Positions 26,101-37,892 of a DNA stretch of 64,000 nucleotides are shown piece by piece. The translations under genes and the position numbers were made by a program. Position 1 is the first letter of the stretch. Every line of letters begins with the position of its first letter. The notes beneath the pieces were generated by a model. That model saw only the letters and a list, made by a program, of their open reading frames with translations, had not been told where the DNA came from and searched no databases. Source of the stretch: Callaeas wilsoni (taxonomy: Eukaryota > Chordata > Aves > Passeriformes > Callaeidae); NCBI GenBank assembly GCA_013398955.1, contig VWPU01002121.1, positions 94,837-158,836 of the forward strand. The letters run 5' to 3'.

Positions 26101-29100
26101 AAGCATTATTACTGATCAGAATTATTGTTCAACCAAAACGTAACATTTTCCTCAGGGCAGGGACTCTGTTCTATTTTATTTTGTGCAATTCCTGGTTTAA
26201 TAGTTTCAGATTTCATCAAAGTCTTTACACACTGCCAAAGTATCTTCAACAGTAATAATAATCACTATGTTTCTCATACTTCTTATTCACTTTAGTGAGT
26301 TTTCCAGTTCAGTGATTATGTGCTGCATTAAGTTTTTTCATTAATCGACTTTAAATTATTATTTACAAACATACGTAAATGGCTTCTTGTCCTTGCACTA
26401 TGGAGTAATGAATTTGGAAAGTAATGGATTTAGAAAGCTTCTGTGTCTTGCAGCTTAGCACGTACACATCTGAAATCATCCACTGCATTGATGTGATGAG
26501 GAAAAAGGCCCACCCAAAATACAGTTTCCCTCATTGCATCAGCAAACATATATTCCAGTATTTCTAAGACTTCCTTAAGAGTTACTAGTAGAACAAGAAT
26601 AGCCATAGCAGCTTTCCAGACAAACAAACCTAGATAAGCAAAGATATCCAGATAACCAGACAGAATAACAATTCCATCATAAAAACAAAACCAAAAAAAA
26701 CACTTCCAGACAAAGAAACAGAGAAGAAAGAAATGTGTATGGAACAAGAACCAAGGCAATAAAGAACAGCACAAGCTGGGACAGGAGGAACTTGGTAACT
26801 TCACCAAAGCAGCTGATGCAAACATTCAAAGAATGAATTCTAAGAGTCTTCATCAGCTCACCAGGGACAATTCAATTGTGTGAAGGATAAAGCAGGGAAA
26901 ATCAGCAAAAATGATCAGCAAAACCTTCTCAGGAGTACAGAACAGGTCAACATCATGGGAAACTAACTTCAACACACTCAAGCATCTCAGCTTAGGTCTC
27001 CTGCTGCAATTAAGGACACAAATGAGGAAATGAAATATTTCAATGAGAAGTACAACTAGGAAAAATGCTGAAAGTTTGAGATGATGAAATGGTTAATAAA
27101 ATTCTTGGATTTTCACAGATTATGAGGCGAGCCTCCAGAAAAGTCTCCAGATCAGTAGATAAAATGGGGAAATGCCCCTGCATGTCTAGAAAATGCTGAG
27201 GACAGCCAATCTAACAGCTGCAGCAACTTCAGACTTCTCTTTCAGAGACAAGTAAAGTCTTTGTCTGGATGATCTTGTACACAGTAAGGGAAATAGTTGG
27301 GATGAGGCTAGTCACACAGTCAACAGATTTCAAATGAGACAATCATGTGACAGAGAATACTCATGACAGATAGCACTGACAAGTACTACTAGTACTAACT
27401 GCTATGATAAAACACAGTAATACCAAAAGACCATTTAACTTTTTCTTCATAATTATCTTCAGGATGCCCTGTACTGCTATGTTGTGCTAAAACAAATTGT
27501 TAACATAACATGTTAAGATCCTTCAACCAAGAAGCAGAATGCACAGCTGAAGTAAATAAGAAAACAAGTGGGAAAAAGTGATTCGGCATAGGTAGGAGTT
27601 TCAAAGAGAGTATCAGTCACTCACCTTCACCACAAGGCATGGTTGGCGATCTTATTGTAAGAGACAGTGCATCAGCTACAACTCAGACACAGTTTTGGCC
27701 CGAGACAATAGACTAAATTACCTACATTTTGCTGACAATGGAGCTCTGCTAAGAGGCAATTCAGCCAACATGCAGATAAAGACTAAAGACAGAGTATGCA
27801 GCTTTGCAAGAAAAGACTGAGTTGTTAATCAGTTATGATTAAATAAATCCCATGAGAAATCCCAGCAACTTCTAACTCAAGGATTGCTTTAGAGGCAAAA
27901 CAACACACAAAATTAGTCAACTCACACACCAGCATCGTGCAAGGTTCTACAGAAAGCAGTCAGCTAGCAAGCTGGAAACTGCATTCACCAGCTTGAACAT
28001 GTTCAGACAGTGAATAGCCTTTTCAAGGCTTTGCCACAAAACTCCAACGTGGATGGTGGATATTTCCATTTGACACTGTAGTGCAGTGGTCTGTGGAACA
28101 ACTGGGACTAGGAGAAGGTTTCTACCTGCCTTGTGGGCTGTTGGATTTCACTTGGTATTTGCTGGCAACAGGGAATTATGAGACTTGAGCTATTTGGCTT
28201 CAAACCTGAGTCATAGATAAGAGTATTTTGTATGTGCTTCCTTGGTCATGCCACTGCCTTGACTTTAAGGCAGGCCTGCTGCCTTCTCCCTGCTCCAGGT
28301 CCTCCCCTGGCTCTATCAGTCTGTTCCAGAGTTTTTTCTCCCACTTGGCAGAGTTGTGAACAACCACAAACAGTGATTCTTAACAAGACTATTGGGAAGC
28401 CTGTCCCAGATGCACCACCAGTAGGACCCTCCTGGGATTTTTGTTTCTATATGCAAACAGCAACCAGATACATCCCATTCATTACTAGAAAACTACCCCA
28501 AAATGGAGTAAAGGTAACATTTCTGTGGGAGTGGCTGATGTAAAATATGAGTGCATTACATACAATTCAAAGTCACTGCTGGTTTGTTGCCACATGCAGC
28601 ACAATTAGATTTCTCAACATGAGCAGTGGTAATCACTTGTCATGGTGTTGCAAAATGAAGGAAAGCAGCAATAAGAAAAGCTTTTTTGCATTCCATCAAT
28701 TAGCAAAAACAATTAATGTATCTTCTGTTGCTTTTATACCCGGTTCAGTAGTTGATTGCTTGTTTCTGCTGGTGCAGGGGCCAAGAAATGTGAAGAGTTG
28801 GAAATGTCAAGGCACATGATATGGAACAGATCAGTCCAGGACTGGCCTCATACTGGCTTTTGAAAGTGAACTCACCAGATGTTTCATAATTGATAGCTTA
28901 AGTATAAAACTCTGAATAAGTTCTTTAACATCTAGGACAGCTACAACAGTCAGAAAAAGTAAATTATTTTTTATTCCCACAAGTTTAGTAGCAGAAGTAG
29001 TTTCAGCATAAAGAAAGAGACAAGTAAAGAGAATTCTTTCCCATTCATTGTGAGCTCTCCATGCTGCTCAAACCTCTGTGTACACAATGTTGGAGGTCTT

Positions 29101-30729
29101 TTCCCTTTCAGATGCTGTTGTCAGTGATCCTGTCTGTGCTGGGATTCGCAGGAGGAGCGTATTGTGTGGTCATCTCCTCGCTGGGGCTGATTGGGGGTCC
29201 TCTGTGTGACACAGGTGATGGAGAATACCTCTACCCTTTCAGGAATGACACTCTGGAGTGAGTATAGCTTACAGGCTCCTCCAATTTTGCTTTCCTTGAT
29301 CCCTCCCCTATCTTTTTATAGTAAACTTGGACTTTTCCAAAATGAACTGATGGTTCACCCTGTGTACATCTAAACTCACGCTTCTCTGAGTAGCTGGTCA
29401 TCTCTTTGACCAAGGAATCATCCTTGGGCAAATTGCCCGAATTTCATCTGCTGTGCTTGCCACAAGCCCTTTGTGCAATTTGCACCATGCTTTCAAAAGG
29501 CCTGTGAGCTGTGACTCCCACCAGAGTCAAAAGGAAATGTTTGCTTACTGTGCCACATTAATCTGTTAAATTATCAAGAATTCAGCCTGCTCTAGCTACT
29601 ACTGAAAAGCAAAGCAAAAATCTTCTCTGAATCTTTAAAGGCAACCTTGACAACCACGCTCTTCAAGCCAGAGCTAGAGATAATGAATGGACTGGGCTGA
29701 GATACCAGAGCAGGAATGGAGGATGTGGAGACACATTTTAAAACCATTATGGACCTTTCTCTTTGGTTATTAACATAATTTTGCCATACAACAAAGAGGA
29801 GATTCTTGTGCATGCAGCAACGTACAGATGTGAGTCTCTTCCCTAATTATCAGTTGCATCTCTGCAAAGTGAATTCTGGGGAGAATCACCAGCTTTTACC
29901 AATTAGCACCATCTGAGACTCACTTTGTTCAATAAAGTTCAGAAAATAAAATGCCAGAAAACACAGAAAGCATTCTCAAGTTTTTACTTTCTAATACCTT
30001 GACAATTATTTTCTTCCACCACAGAGACAATTATTTGTTCAACCAGACAACATGGAGTATTTGCAAACAACCTGAAAACATCATCCTCTGGAATATTGTC
30101 CTTTTCTCTATTCTCCTGGCCATCGGTGTGATTGAAGCTATTCTTTGTTTCATTCAAGTCATCAATGGACTCACTGGCTTCATATGTGGCACATGTATGA
30201 AGAGAAGAAAGGTTGGTATGCAGTAGAAGTGTGCTTTACGTTCTTTCCAATTTTATTTTTCAGGCTCTGGTAATGGTACATGAGCTGAGAGATGTGCACA
30301 GGCCCTGGATGAGCTCCTCTGCGGAGCTGAGGCAGTACAGATGCATTTGCACACTCTTCCTCTGTCACATTTTAGTCAAGGATAACCTGGTCCTCAGACT
30401 TTTCTAAACAGCGGACCAGTATGACATATTGACACACTCACTTGCATGGTTCTGTTCCTCTTCAAAAAGCTTTTTTGATAAAATGTAATGACTCTCCCAA
30501 GCATCTATGAGAGACAAAAAGTAGGGATGTTTTTAACTGGTCAACAGTAGTAAAACTGTTGTTTTATAAAATGGAAGAAAACATCTTCCAAGTTTCATTT
30601 ATCACTATTCTTCCTTTTCATGGTATATTTTCATTGTACAAGGTATTTGCAGTAAGTCAGATATCCCTTGGAACATTAATTAATCATCTTTCATTCATTG
30701 CCTTTCAGACAAATATTTCTGGAATGTGA
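19981..30729 (+). CDS. TM4SF5-like L6-family four-transmembrane protein (whole gene, 5 exons)
   Basis: Coding exons are 19981-20151, 23616-23681, 29112-29257, 30025-30211 and 30709-30729, giving 196 aa; the L6 family is usually about 200 aa. The start MCTGKCSKCIG is the L6 N-terminus. TM1 is about residues 10-30, ending NILLYFPNG; TM2 about 46-66; then a short loop with the Cys pair C73-C74 and NRCG; TM3 about 80-106; a large outer loop about 107-148 with GPLC at 108-111, two N-glycosylation sequons (N124-D-T, N134-Q-T) and C141; TM4 about 149-172; basic tail KRRKTNISGM. L6 proteins act in membrane microdomains with integrins and other tetraspans, influencing growth and migration. The Gly-rich exon 2 (GAGGAGCC) is closest to TM4SF5 in my memory, but TM4SF1/4 are not excluded. 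Its position between HEPHL1 and VSTM5 differs from mammalian TM4SF loci, so it may be a separate paralogue. Confidence 0.9.
20152..23615 (+). other. TM4SF5-like intron 1
   Basis: A 3.5-kb AT-rich intron. A tetranucleotide-like tract (tgtt/gatt repeats) lies at about 22741-22779 and a short A-run near 23311. I see no gene or recognisable mobile element in it. Confidence 0.75.
22741..22779. repeat. Degenerate tetranucleotide microsatellite
   Basis: Runs of tgtt/ttgc units pass into gatt/gact units, the pattern of an ageing four-base simple repeat. Confidence 0.7.
23616..23681 (+). CDS. TM4SF5-like exon 2
   Basis: A 66-base exon (residues 58-79) encoding the end of TM2 and the Gly/Cys-rich inner loop. 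The acceptor is TTTCTTACAG and the donor GGG|GTAAGT; both flanks are phase 0. Confidence 0.88.
25247..25370 (-). mobile_element. CR1 LINE 3' fragment, minus orientation
   Basis: The sequence opens 'aatcacagaatcattaaggt' and continues with the 'catcaagttcaacc' and 'tgcccactaaa' words of reverse-oriented avian CR1. It is short and diverged and inserted antisense to the TM4SF5-like gene. Confidence 0.8.
26400..28200. other. Unidentified A-rich, T-poor intronic block
   Basis: Around 1.8 kb of the plus strand is rich in A, G and CA-type words, unlike the T-rich DNA on either side. The minus strand carries a 131-codon open frame (26430-26825) with hydrophobic stretches but no recognisable domain. 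An old mobile element is the simplest explanation, but I could not assign a family. Confidence 0.3.
29112..29257 (+). CDS. TM4SF5-like exon 3
   Basis: Residues 80-127 plus two bases: TM3 and the start of the large extracellular loop with GGPLC and the NDT sequon. The acceptor is TTCCCTTTCAG and the donor GGA|GTGAGT. It ends in phase 2, and exon 4 supplies the last base of Glu128. Confidence 0.9.
29258..30024 (+). other. TM4SF5-like intron 3
   Basis: A 767-base intron, AT-rich, ending in TTCTTCCACCACAG. Nothing else is visible in it. Confidence 0.8.
30025..30211 (+). CDS. TM4SF5-like exon 4
   Basis: Completes Glu128 and encodes residues 129-190: the second sequon (NQT), the loop Cys141, TM4 and the basic KRRK. 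The donor AAG|GTTGGT is weaker than the others. Read-through would add four residues (VGMQ) and then a stop at 30224-30226. Confidence 0.9.
30212..30708 (+). other. TM4SF5-like intron 4
   Basis: A 497-base intron ending in TTGCCTTTCAG. Nothing else is visible in it. Confidence 0.65.
30709..30729 (+). CDS. TM4SF5-like exon 5 (six codons and stop)
   Basis: Encodes TNISGM and TGA. It is supported by a good acceptor, phase 0 agreement with exon 4 and a resulting total of 196 residues, close to TM4SF5. The coding part is tiny, so this is the least certain exon of the gene. The 3' UTR should follow; its end is not clear. Confidence 0.65.
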   Translation, partial: TNISGM

Positions 30730-33659
30730 ATGACTTACAAGGAATGCCAAGACAAGCCCCAAGCTGCCGATTCACATACAATAAGGATAGTGCACTGTGC
30801 TGTTTTATTTATGGGGGGACAACAAAAAAAAAGTTCAGGCATTTCACGGGGCAAAATGATTTTTTTTATAAAGAAGTCAGAGTGGAAAAGGGCTAGATCA
30901 TTTCAGTCTGAGACTCCACATTTTCATCTCTCTAAACATACCTCAGGTACTGGCAAAAACATTAATCTATCTGGTCCTGACTACTGTACTTGTGTATAAA
31001 GCACAACAGTCCTCAGATAAAAGATTTCCACTTGCCCTCTCATGTACGTGGGAAATGGAACTGTTGTTAATATATACATTTATCAGCTGCATGAAGCAGG
31101 CGCTCTCTGGCTGAAGTAAATAATGTCCCGTCCTCCCCAAATCCCACCGTGAGCTCACCTGTCTGTTCCTATTAATTTTCAAATGGGGCACTCACAGATT
31201 TGAATGAGGACGAGCAGAGAATATATCGAGCAGTGTTTGAGACACTGCAGAGGCAACTGAAGAACATGGTTTTCAGCCTCTTTCTGCCACCCTGGAGCCA
31301 GATCCCCTTGTGCCATTTGGTAGTTCGCTGTCATGTTTGACAAAGCCCAGTGCACTTCTAAATCAGCTCTTCAGGAGCATCTGAGAGTTGTGGCAGCCTT
31401 AGAGGAGCATTTGGGTCAACACAGACAGTAGAGTTTGCTGCAAGAGTTTAGAAATGTCTGGTTTAACAAAAGGGTGAAGAACCTCACCACCAATTTTGCC
31501 TTCATGAAACTGCCTAAGAATTTCACTAACTTCCACACAGGTCTGTAGGGCTGTTCTAGAATAGAGCACATGGATCAAGGAATTTACGAGCCAAAGATAA
31601 ACAAAGATATAGGTAGTAATTATGTGCAGCTTAGTAATAAATAGACGATATAAACTGAAGGCAACAAATTGCATCAGTTTTAGTGTTTTAGCAACAGTAA
31701 CAGCAACCAGGAACTGCATAATTTCCCGTCATCACTCAAGAGCGAGCTCTTTATCTTGAGCTAATAATGTCCATGACTAGGAAATTTCATAAAACTCATA
31801 ATTTCAGTGACTTCCTCAAAGGTTAATTCTTGGACATGAACTATCTTTCCTCTATCAGCCAAACTGTGGAATAATCTTTACCCATCCTGAATGCATTTAA
31901 ACAGCTATGAAAACCTGAATATATTTAAAGCACTTGGAGCCTATTTTTCAAAGAGAGACATTTATGTTTTCTCAAAAGTTGTTCATATTTCTGCACTGTA
32001 GCATGGGAGCAGGCTCTTTAAACACTTATTGCAGACATGCGTGGCTGCTTGGGCTGTCCTCTAATGCAGCACACAAAATGCTTTACATTCTCCTTTATAT
32101 AAAACGGGCAAGAAAACGTCAGTTGCCTAGATGAGGAGCATATGCACCTTGGAGCATAGTTCACCTCTAGAAGCAGGAAATTTAACCCATAAAACTTGAA
32201 TGCAACTTCTGTAAAGAAGAAAGTGTAAGACTTGTTGACGTTTGCAATCATTACTAGGTGCATCCAAAACTGCCAGGTGGCTTAAAAAGCTCATGTTCAT
32301 TGCCAGCAGTGAAGCCTGGACAGGGCTACCACACAGAGCAGACAGCAAACCAGGAAAAGAGTTAGAGGCAGCGAGAAGTAAGGATATTCACATGTATTCA
32401 GGTGGAGAGAGACTCCTTCATCAGCACAGGGGCTCTATGAACTCCTCAGGGTCCCTAAATACCCTCCCTCCCTCATCTCTTAGTTTTGACTCCCTGACTC
32501 TCACCTCTGGGATAAAGCCAACTGTGGCTGTGCTAGCACCAGAAGAGGAAAAGATACCCACTGGCATACCTCCAGAACAGAAAAATAAGTGCATTGTGCT
32601 GCTGCCATTTGCTTGTTCCAGGCTGTCCTGCCCTGGGGATGTTTAGTGTCGTGTCTCTGTGCTCCTGGGAACACCCTCTGTCCTGCCAACTGTGTGACCA
32701 CTGGCTTCACTGATATATGTAAATATTAAATATTGCTATTCTGAACTTATTTTCTGGCTTGATTTGTGTGGTCTGAAGGACTTGTGAGTTCAAACTACCT
32801 CGGAATAACAGAGAAAGCAGAGTTAAATTGTTGAACTTGAATCACCATGAAGAAGTCTCTTCTAGGGTAGGCATCAAGATATGTAGTCCTTGGGGAGAGG
32901 CAACATTCTCCCCGGCCACACTAAATGAGATGCCTAAGGCAAGTAGGAGGCATTTCCTTTCTGAGCAAGGTTCGGTTGTCCACCATGGACAGGAGCTTCT
33001 GGTGCCATTTGAAATGCAGCAAAGAACCCTCACTCTGGACTCACAGACGTCCAGAGATCCAAGAGTCTCCTCTGGAGCTAACAACAAGAAGGTGTGGGTG
33101 ACCAAAGCAAACACTTCTCTCTTGCAAACACAAGAATGCTAAAAATTCATTTAGTGAAAATACATAAAGGTGACTAAAATTAGATGAAATTATTTCAGCT
33201 CATGCTTTTTTGGATCCCTCAAATCACCTTTTACATGAGTAAAAGGTCTGTCCTCTCAGAAGTATCACCAGAGCCTTCTCCAGGAGCCGGTCAGCACATT
33301 GCAACAGGGGCAGCTCCTAATGCCAAGCACTGCAGGGAGACCTGCGAACCCAAGCTCTTCTGGTGGGCAAGGCTTCAAAAGAAAATATCTACATAACACT
33401 AAATATAATAAAAACTTTGATTTGAACAGAGAGTTGGTTTGACTAAAGATAAGATATCGTGCTTCAGAATTAGGATTACTACATATTTTAAGTTATTGAT
33501 TTGGGTTTTTTTTCCAAAATGGAAAGAATTCTTTCAGGGAAATCTAGCAAAGGAAAAGAGCAATTTTGTCCTTGAAATGTTTTTTGTATTGTATACATGA
33601 AGAACTTAGTAAAACTAAAGAACTCATTCTTCTATATCTAACTTTTCTCTATATTAATC

Positions 33660-33690
33660 TTTTATCTATCTATCGATCGATCTCTTTTCT
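33660..33690. repeat. Short TATC/GATC microsatellite
   Basis: The run 'tatctatctatcgatcgatc' is a small interrupted four-base repeat in intergenic DNA. Confidence 0.75.
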
Positions 33691-34782
33691 GTATCTATCA
33701 ACTTTAAATAATTAATAGTCAAAAACTACCCAGACATAAAGACAAAAATATTTGTGTAATTTTGATATTAATTCACTGTGCAATCTCATGACACAGGTTC
33801 TGATTGAAGGACTTAAATATGTTGGGTTTGCATCAAATTATCCCTCTCTGTCCTGCATTTGAAACTCATGCAGGAGATAAGCCACTTGCAGTTAGGACTA
33901 ACTCAGGATAAGAATAAAACTTTAGACCAAGGACATCATCTGAAAAATGTAAATGTCTGGAGACCAACAGCCCAGCGTTTCAGCTGTCAGGGTCAAGGAC
34001 ACAATCCAAATACCTGGGCTGGACACCACAGACTAGTTTTTACCCTCTCATTTCAAGAGGAACTGTCAGTTAATTTTGATGCAAATGGCTCAGACGCCTC
34101 AGGCCCCGGTACTGATGCTCTCGGGTTTTTTTGGCTTGCAGAGCAAAGCAAACCAGTGAGAGGTTGATTCTTGCAGACCTCAGAGTGCCATGGCCTCTGC
34201 TCTACTGTCCCAGTCCCCGTTTGCCCTCTCCTCCCAGGCAAACTCTTCTGTGCAAACAAATTTTAAAAAAACCCCAAAGGAAATTAAAGAAAAACCCCAA
34301 ACCATTCCAGACTCGCGGAGTACTTTATTTCATCTCCTACAGAGCAACAGCTCTTCGGGTTTGTCCCTTTCCAGAGGAGTGACAGGAGACAGTCACCTTT
34401 TAGAAATGCCCTTCCCTTTAGGACTTCTCTCACCTGGAAGCACCCCTTTTGTCCTGAGCCCAGAGAGCCATCTAAAGCCCATCAGCAACAATGTAGCACA
34501 TTTAACCCAAAAAGGCAGAGCAAAGGCGTGGTCTTAGGCACTGAGGCAACTGCTTTGTCCATCTTTATTTCTTCCTGTCAGTCAGCTCCAAAGCTGAGTG
34601 GCTGTAAGTGCTCACTTAGAGTGCAGATCATTTCTACAATACATAGAAAACTTCACTGGTACACAGCACTCCTCACTTTCTTTCAGGTATTCCTCTGTTC
34701 TTAGCAACAACCCATGTCAGAGCCTGTTCCATCAAGGTCAACTAATAAGGTGTAAGAGTTAAAAGGTCAGCTGAGTACGACA

Positions 34783-35105
34783 GAGTCACAGAATGCTTTG
34801 AGTTAGAAGGGACCTTACAACCATCTAGTTCCAATCCCCTGGCACAGACAGGGACACCTTTCACTAGATCATGTTGCTCAGAGCCTGTCCAACACAGCCT
34901 TGAGCACTTCCAGGGATGGGGCATCCACAACTTCTCTAGGCAACCTGTGCCAGTGCCTCATCACCCTCACAGCAAAGAATTTCTTTGTGATATCTAATCT
35001 AAACCTACCTTCTGCCAGTTTAGAGTCATTACTCCTTGTCCTGTCACTACATGTCCTTGTAAAAAGTCACTCCTCAGCTTTCCTGTATCCCCTTCCGGTA
35101 CTGGA
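34783..35105 (-). mobile_element. CR1 LINE 3' tail, minus orientation
   Basis: Reads as reverse-complement CR1: 'gtcacagaatgctttgagtt', 'gaagggacc', 'ggcacagacagggacacctt', 'gttgctcagagcctgtccaa', 'ccttgagcacttccaggga', 'ggcaacctgtgccagtgcct'. Each block is a hallmark of the CR1 3' end in order. Rather well preserved compared with the other copies here. Confidence 0.93.
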
Positions 35106-37243
35106 AGGAACTTGTATCCCCTAAGCTCAGAACCATTGGAGATACACGAGATTATCCTGGCTGCTATTCCAGGACGGCATGGTGTCTCCAACAGCGACTG
35201 TAACCTCTGGTTGGTCAAGTGGACATCCCAGAGGTTTTATAGCATCACAGGTGACACCAGCCATCTCTATGTGAGCATTCAAATCAAGCTCTGAAACATC
35301 TACTGGGTACAGTTGACACTGCTCTTAGAAGCAACCTGGAGTTCATCAGTCTGAGACCTGTCCTCACTCTGTCCTGCCTCACAAGACTAGAAACAGGTCG
35401 GTCAATCACCCCCTAAAACTGTGTATTTCTCCCCATGGGTTACTCAGGGAGCTTGAAGTGAGCACCACAGCACCTGGCACCCAAAGGTGCACCCCCCATC
35501 ATGAGCAGGGAGTGAAGCCCACCTCAAAAATCTCTTCACTGGTGAGATTTCTTTTTTTTTTCCCCTAAAATAGATGCATTAGCTGAGAGTCATTTAATGG
35601 CAAAAGAATACAATAACAGATTCAGTGAGGAACTGGTCTTCTTGGTATAAGCTTGTGTTTTTACAGTCCTTCTTCCTTGCACTGTATATCAGCAAAAACA
35701 CTCCAGATTCAGATGAACTTACATAACATCCTCTTTCTCTAAGTCTCCTTCATCCCATCATGTAATGTTTTCACTTACATTGTGTCCTACCGCATCTGCC
35801 CTCCCCTCTCCAGGTCTTTAAATGAAGTTTCTCTGGAGAATTTTATGCCTGATGGTTTTTTGGGTTTTTTCCCAAGAGATCAAAAAAAGCAGGGTCAGTC
35901 CAGACATTCTCTGCAGATGTCAAAGAACAAATTCAAATCTTGTTTTGGGCATGTTGAATTTAGTTGACCCTCACATGAAGGGTGCAAGGTCAGGTATGTC
36001 CTCCCAGGAGTGCCTGATTGCAGAGCAGGCTGAGACTCGGCTGCATTCACCCTCAGCCATGTGCACCTTCAACCTTTTCCAGTTCCTGCCTACAAAATAT
36101 GCTGCAAAACATTTGTTCATAGAAAAAACTTAATATGTGTACGGTGTTTTAAAAGTTTTTGAAACACCCATTTTGAGCAAGGAAGGCACACCAGAGAAAC
36201 CAATGGCTCCACTGCCACCAACAACGGAGCTGCAGTTCCTAGGACCTTGTAGCAGGTTCATTTAAGGTGGAAGGGAATGTTTCTAATTACCACCTAAAAA
36301 AATGTGCCTTTAAAATGCAGTGTCCCTTTTTGTACTTAAAATAATTGGGTCAAATTTAAAAGTCATTACTCAGTTAAAAGAGCATTTGGTTATAAATATA
36401 AAGGAATATTTCTCCTAAGGTAGGTTAAGTAATCATCTGGTTGCTAGGCTTTTTAATCTCTTTTATTTTTCATGTCTTTTTAAACATTAATTATAGTCTT
36501 CCCACTAGACCACTGCATATCTTACCAAAACCTTTATTTCTCTTTGTACAGAGAGGTGTCACAGAAAACATGAAGTTCCTGCATTTCTCCCCTTTTCTTC
36601 TTACAGCCATCACCTATGTGCCTGTGTGTTCCTATCATGTCCTGCCAATGGGATATGCTTAGCCTGTGCCACTGTCACTTCCATGCACAGCTTCTCCTGT
36701 CTGTCTGCAGGAGCTGGCACACTGCAGAAAACCCTCCTAAAGATTTGGCCTTTCACTCAGAGTGCATCTGAGAAGAAGACATTTGAGTGGAAAGGAGCTA
36801 CCCACTCCACAGATGAACAAAGGTATCCAGGAAAGCCATACATGTACCCTAAAAAGGGCAGATTTTTGCATAGAATTGGTTATAAAGAGCCATACGTGGA
36901 CAGATGGTAAGGACTGACAAAGCAACTAAAAAGGTATCGGTGTGGCAACTCCACAATAAATGTAACCAACTTGATTCCATAATGCATAAATGAATTTTCT
37001 CAGAATTATTTCTGTTTACAGGGAGCTTCACAAAGTAGTTTTTAAAAGTCTGTATCATTCTTATAGTTTCATTCAAGAGTACAACGCCACCTCACCTTCC
37101 TACCACTTTCCAACGCTTGCTTTGAGTATCATCATGTAGCTCCTTTCATTGGTCAATGGTAAATCTTCTTTTACTGTTTCCTAGGTTTATTTTGATCATT
37201 ACTGAGAGTTTAGTTTAGTCAACTTTAAAAAAATTCTTAGCCC

Positions 37244-37279
37244 TATCTTCTGCTTTAGCCTTATCTTCTGCTTTAGCCT
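37244..37279. repeat. 18-bp tandem duplication
   Basis: TATCTTCTGCTTTAGCCT occurs twice without mismatch (37244-37261, 37262-37279), about 435 bases upstream of the CHT1-like start codon. Confidence 0.9.
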
Positions 37280-37714
37280 TGTGCCTAGAACCCAGAGAAA
37301 TATGGATTGTCTTCATACCATTTCATATCAGACAAAATATAACATTTCCCCTACTTTAAGCCAGTCTGGTATTCCACTCACATCAGTGTTCCATTATGCA
37401 TATAAACACTAATTCCTATGCTCCTAATCTCTGCTCTGCACAAAAATAAGATTGGATATCTACTGTAGAAGGGGGAAGGCTGCAGAATTGCTGGTGTTTC
37501 TCCAACAACTGAGACTCTGCACCCAATTCTCCAGACTTTTGGGTTTATCACTCTGTTTCATACTGCTTCGTTTGTTGCTAAGTCCAGCAAATACTCAGCA
37601 GTTTCTTTACAAGGCACCACTACTTCCACTGATATTTTCTGATTGCATAGTCGATCAAAGAACATTACCATCACGCCATTATTCCTCTTTATAACCTAAA
37701 TTAAGCAACAGAAA

Positions 37715-37892
37715 ATGGCTCTAAATATACCAGGCTTAGTATCTCTAAGTGTATTTTTTATGTTAACTTTAGCTACGGGAATTTGGGCTTCTTGGAAAAG
37801 CAGAAAGGATCAGCAGAACAGGAACCCAACAGAGATGGCCATGGTTGGAGGCAGGAATATAAATGTTTTCATTGGATTGTTTACTGCAACAG
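37715..37892 (+). CDS. SLC5A7-like: CHT1-like exon 1
   Basis: Residues 1-59 plus one base: outer N-terminus, first membrane segment (about 7-26) and the MVGGRN motif at 43-48. Ends at CAACAG|GTAAGT in phase 1. Confidence 0.92.

Larger units (their letters stand above)
23682..29111 (+). other. TM4SF5-like intron 2
   Basis: A 5.4-kb intron holding a reverse CR1 fragment (about 25247-25370) and a long block, roughly 26400-28200, rich in A and poor in T on the plus strand. I see no additional exon with correct flanking phases. Confidence 0.75.
30730..37714. other. TM4SF5-like 3' UTR and intergenic region before the CHT1-like gene
   Basis: About 7 kb. The first part must contain the TM4SF5-like 3' UTR; an AATAAA at 31636-31641 is one possible polyadenylation signal. 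A reverse CR1 copy lies at about 34783-35105, a tatc/gatc microsatellite at about 33660-33690 and an 18-bp duplication at 37244-37279. The longest open frame (32242-32646, 134 codons) shows no domain and is not called. Confidence 0.6.

Noticed and set aside
26430..26825. 131-codon minus-strand frame as a membrane protein gene
   Set aside because: Hydrophobicity comes from T-rich sequence on that strand; no family motif, no start context or splice support.
32242..32646. 134-codon frame between TM4SF5-like and CHT1-like genes
   Set aside because: Composition looks non-coding, no domain or membrane pattern, and no splice partner.
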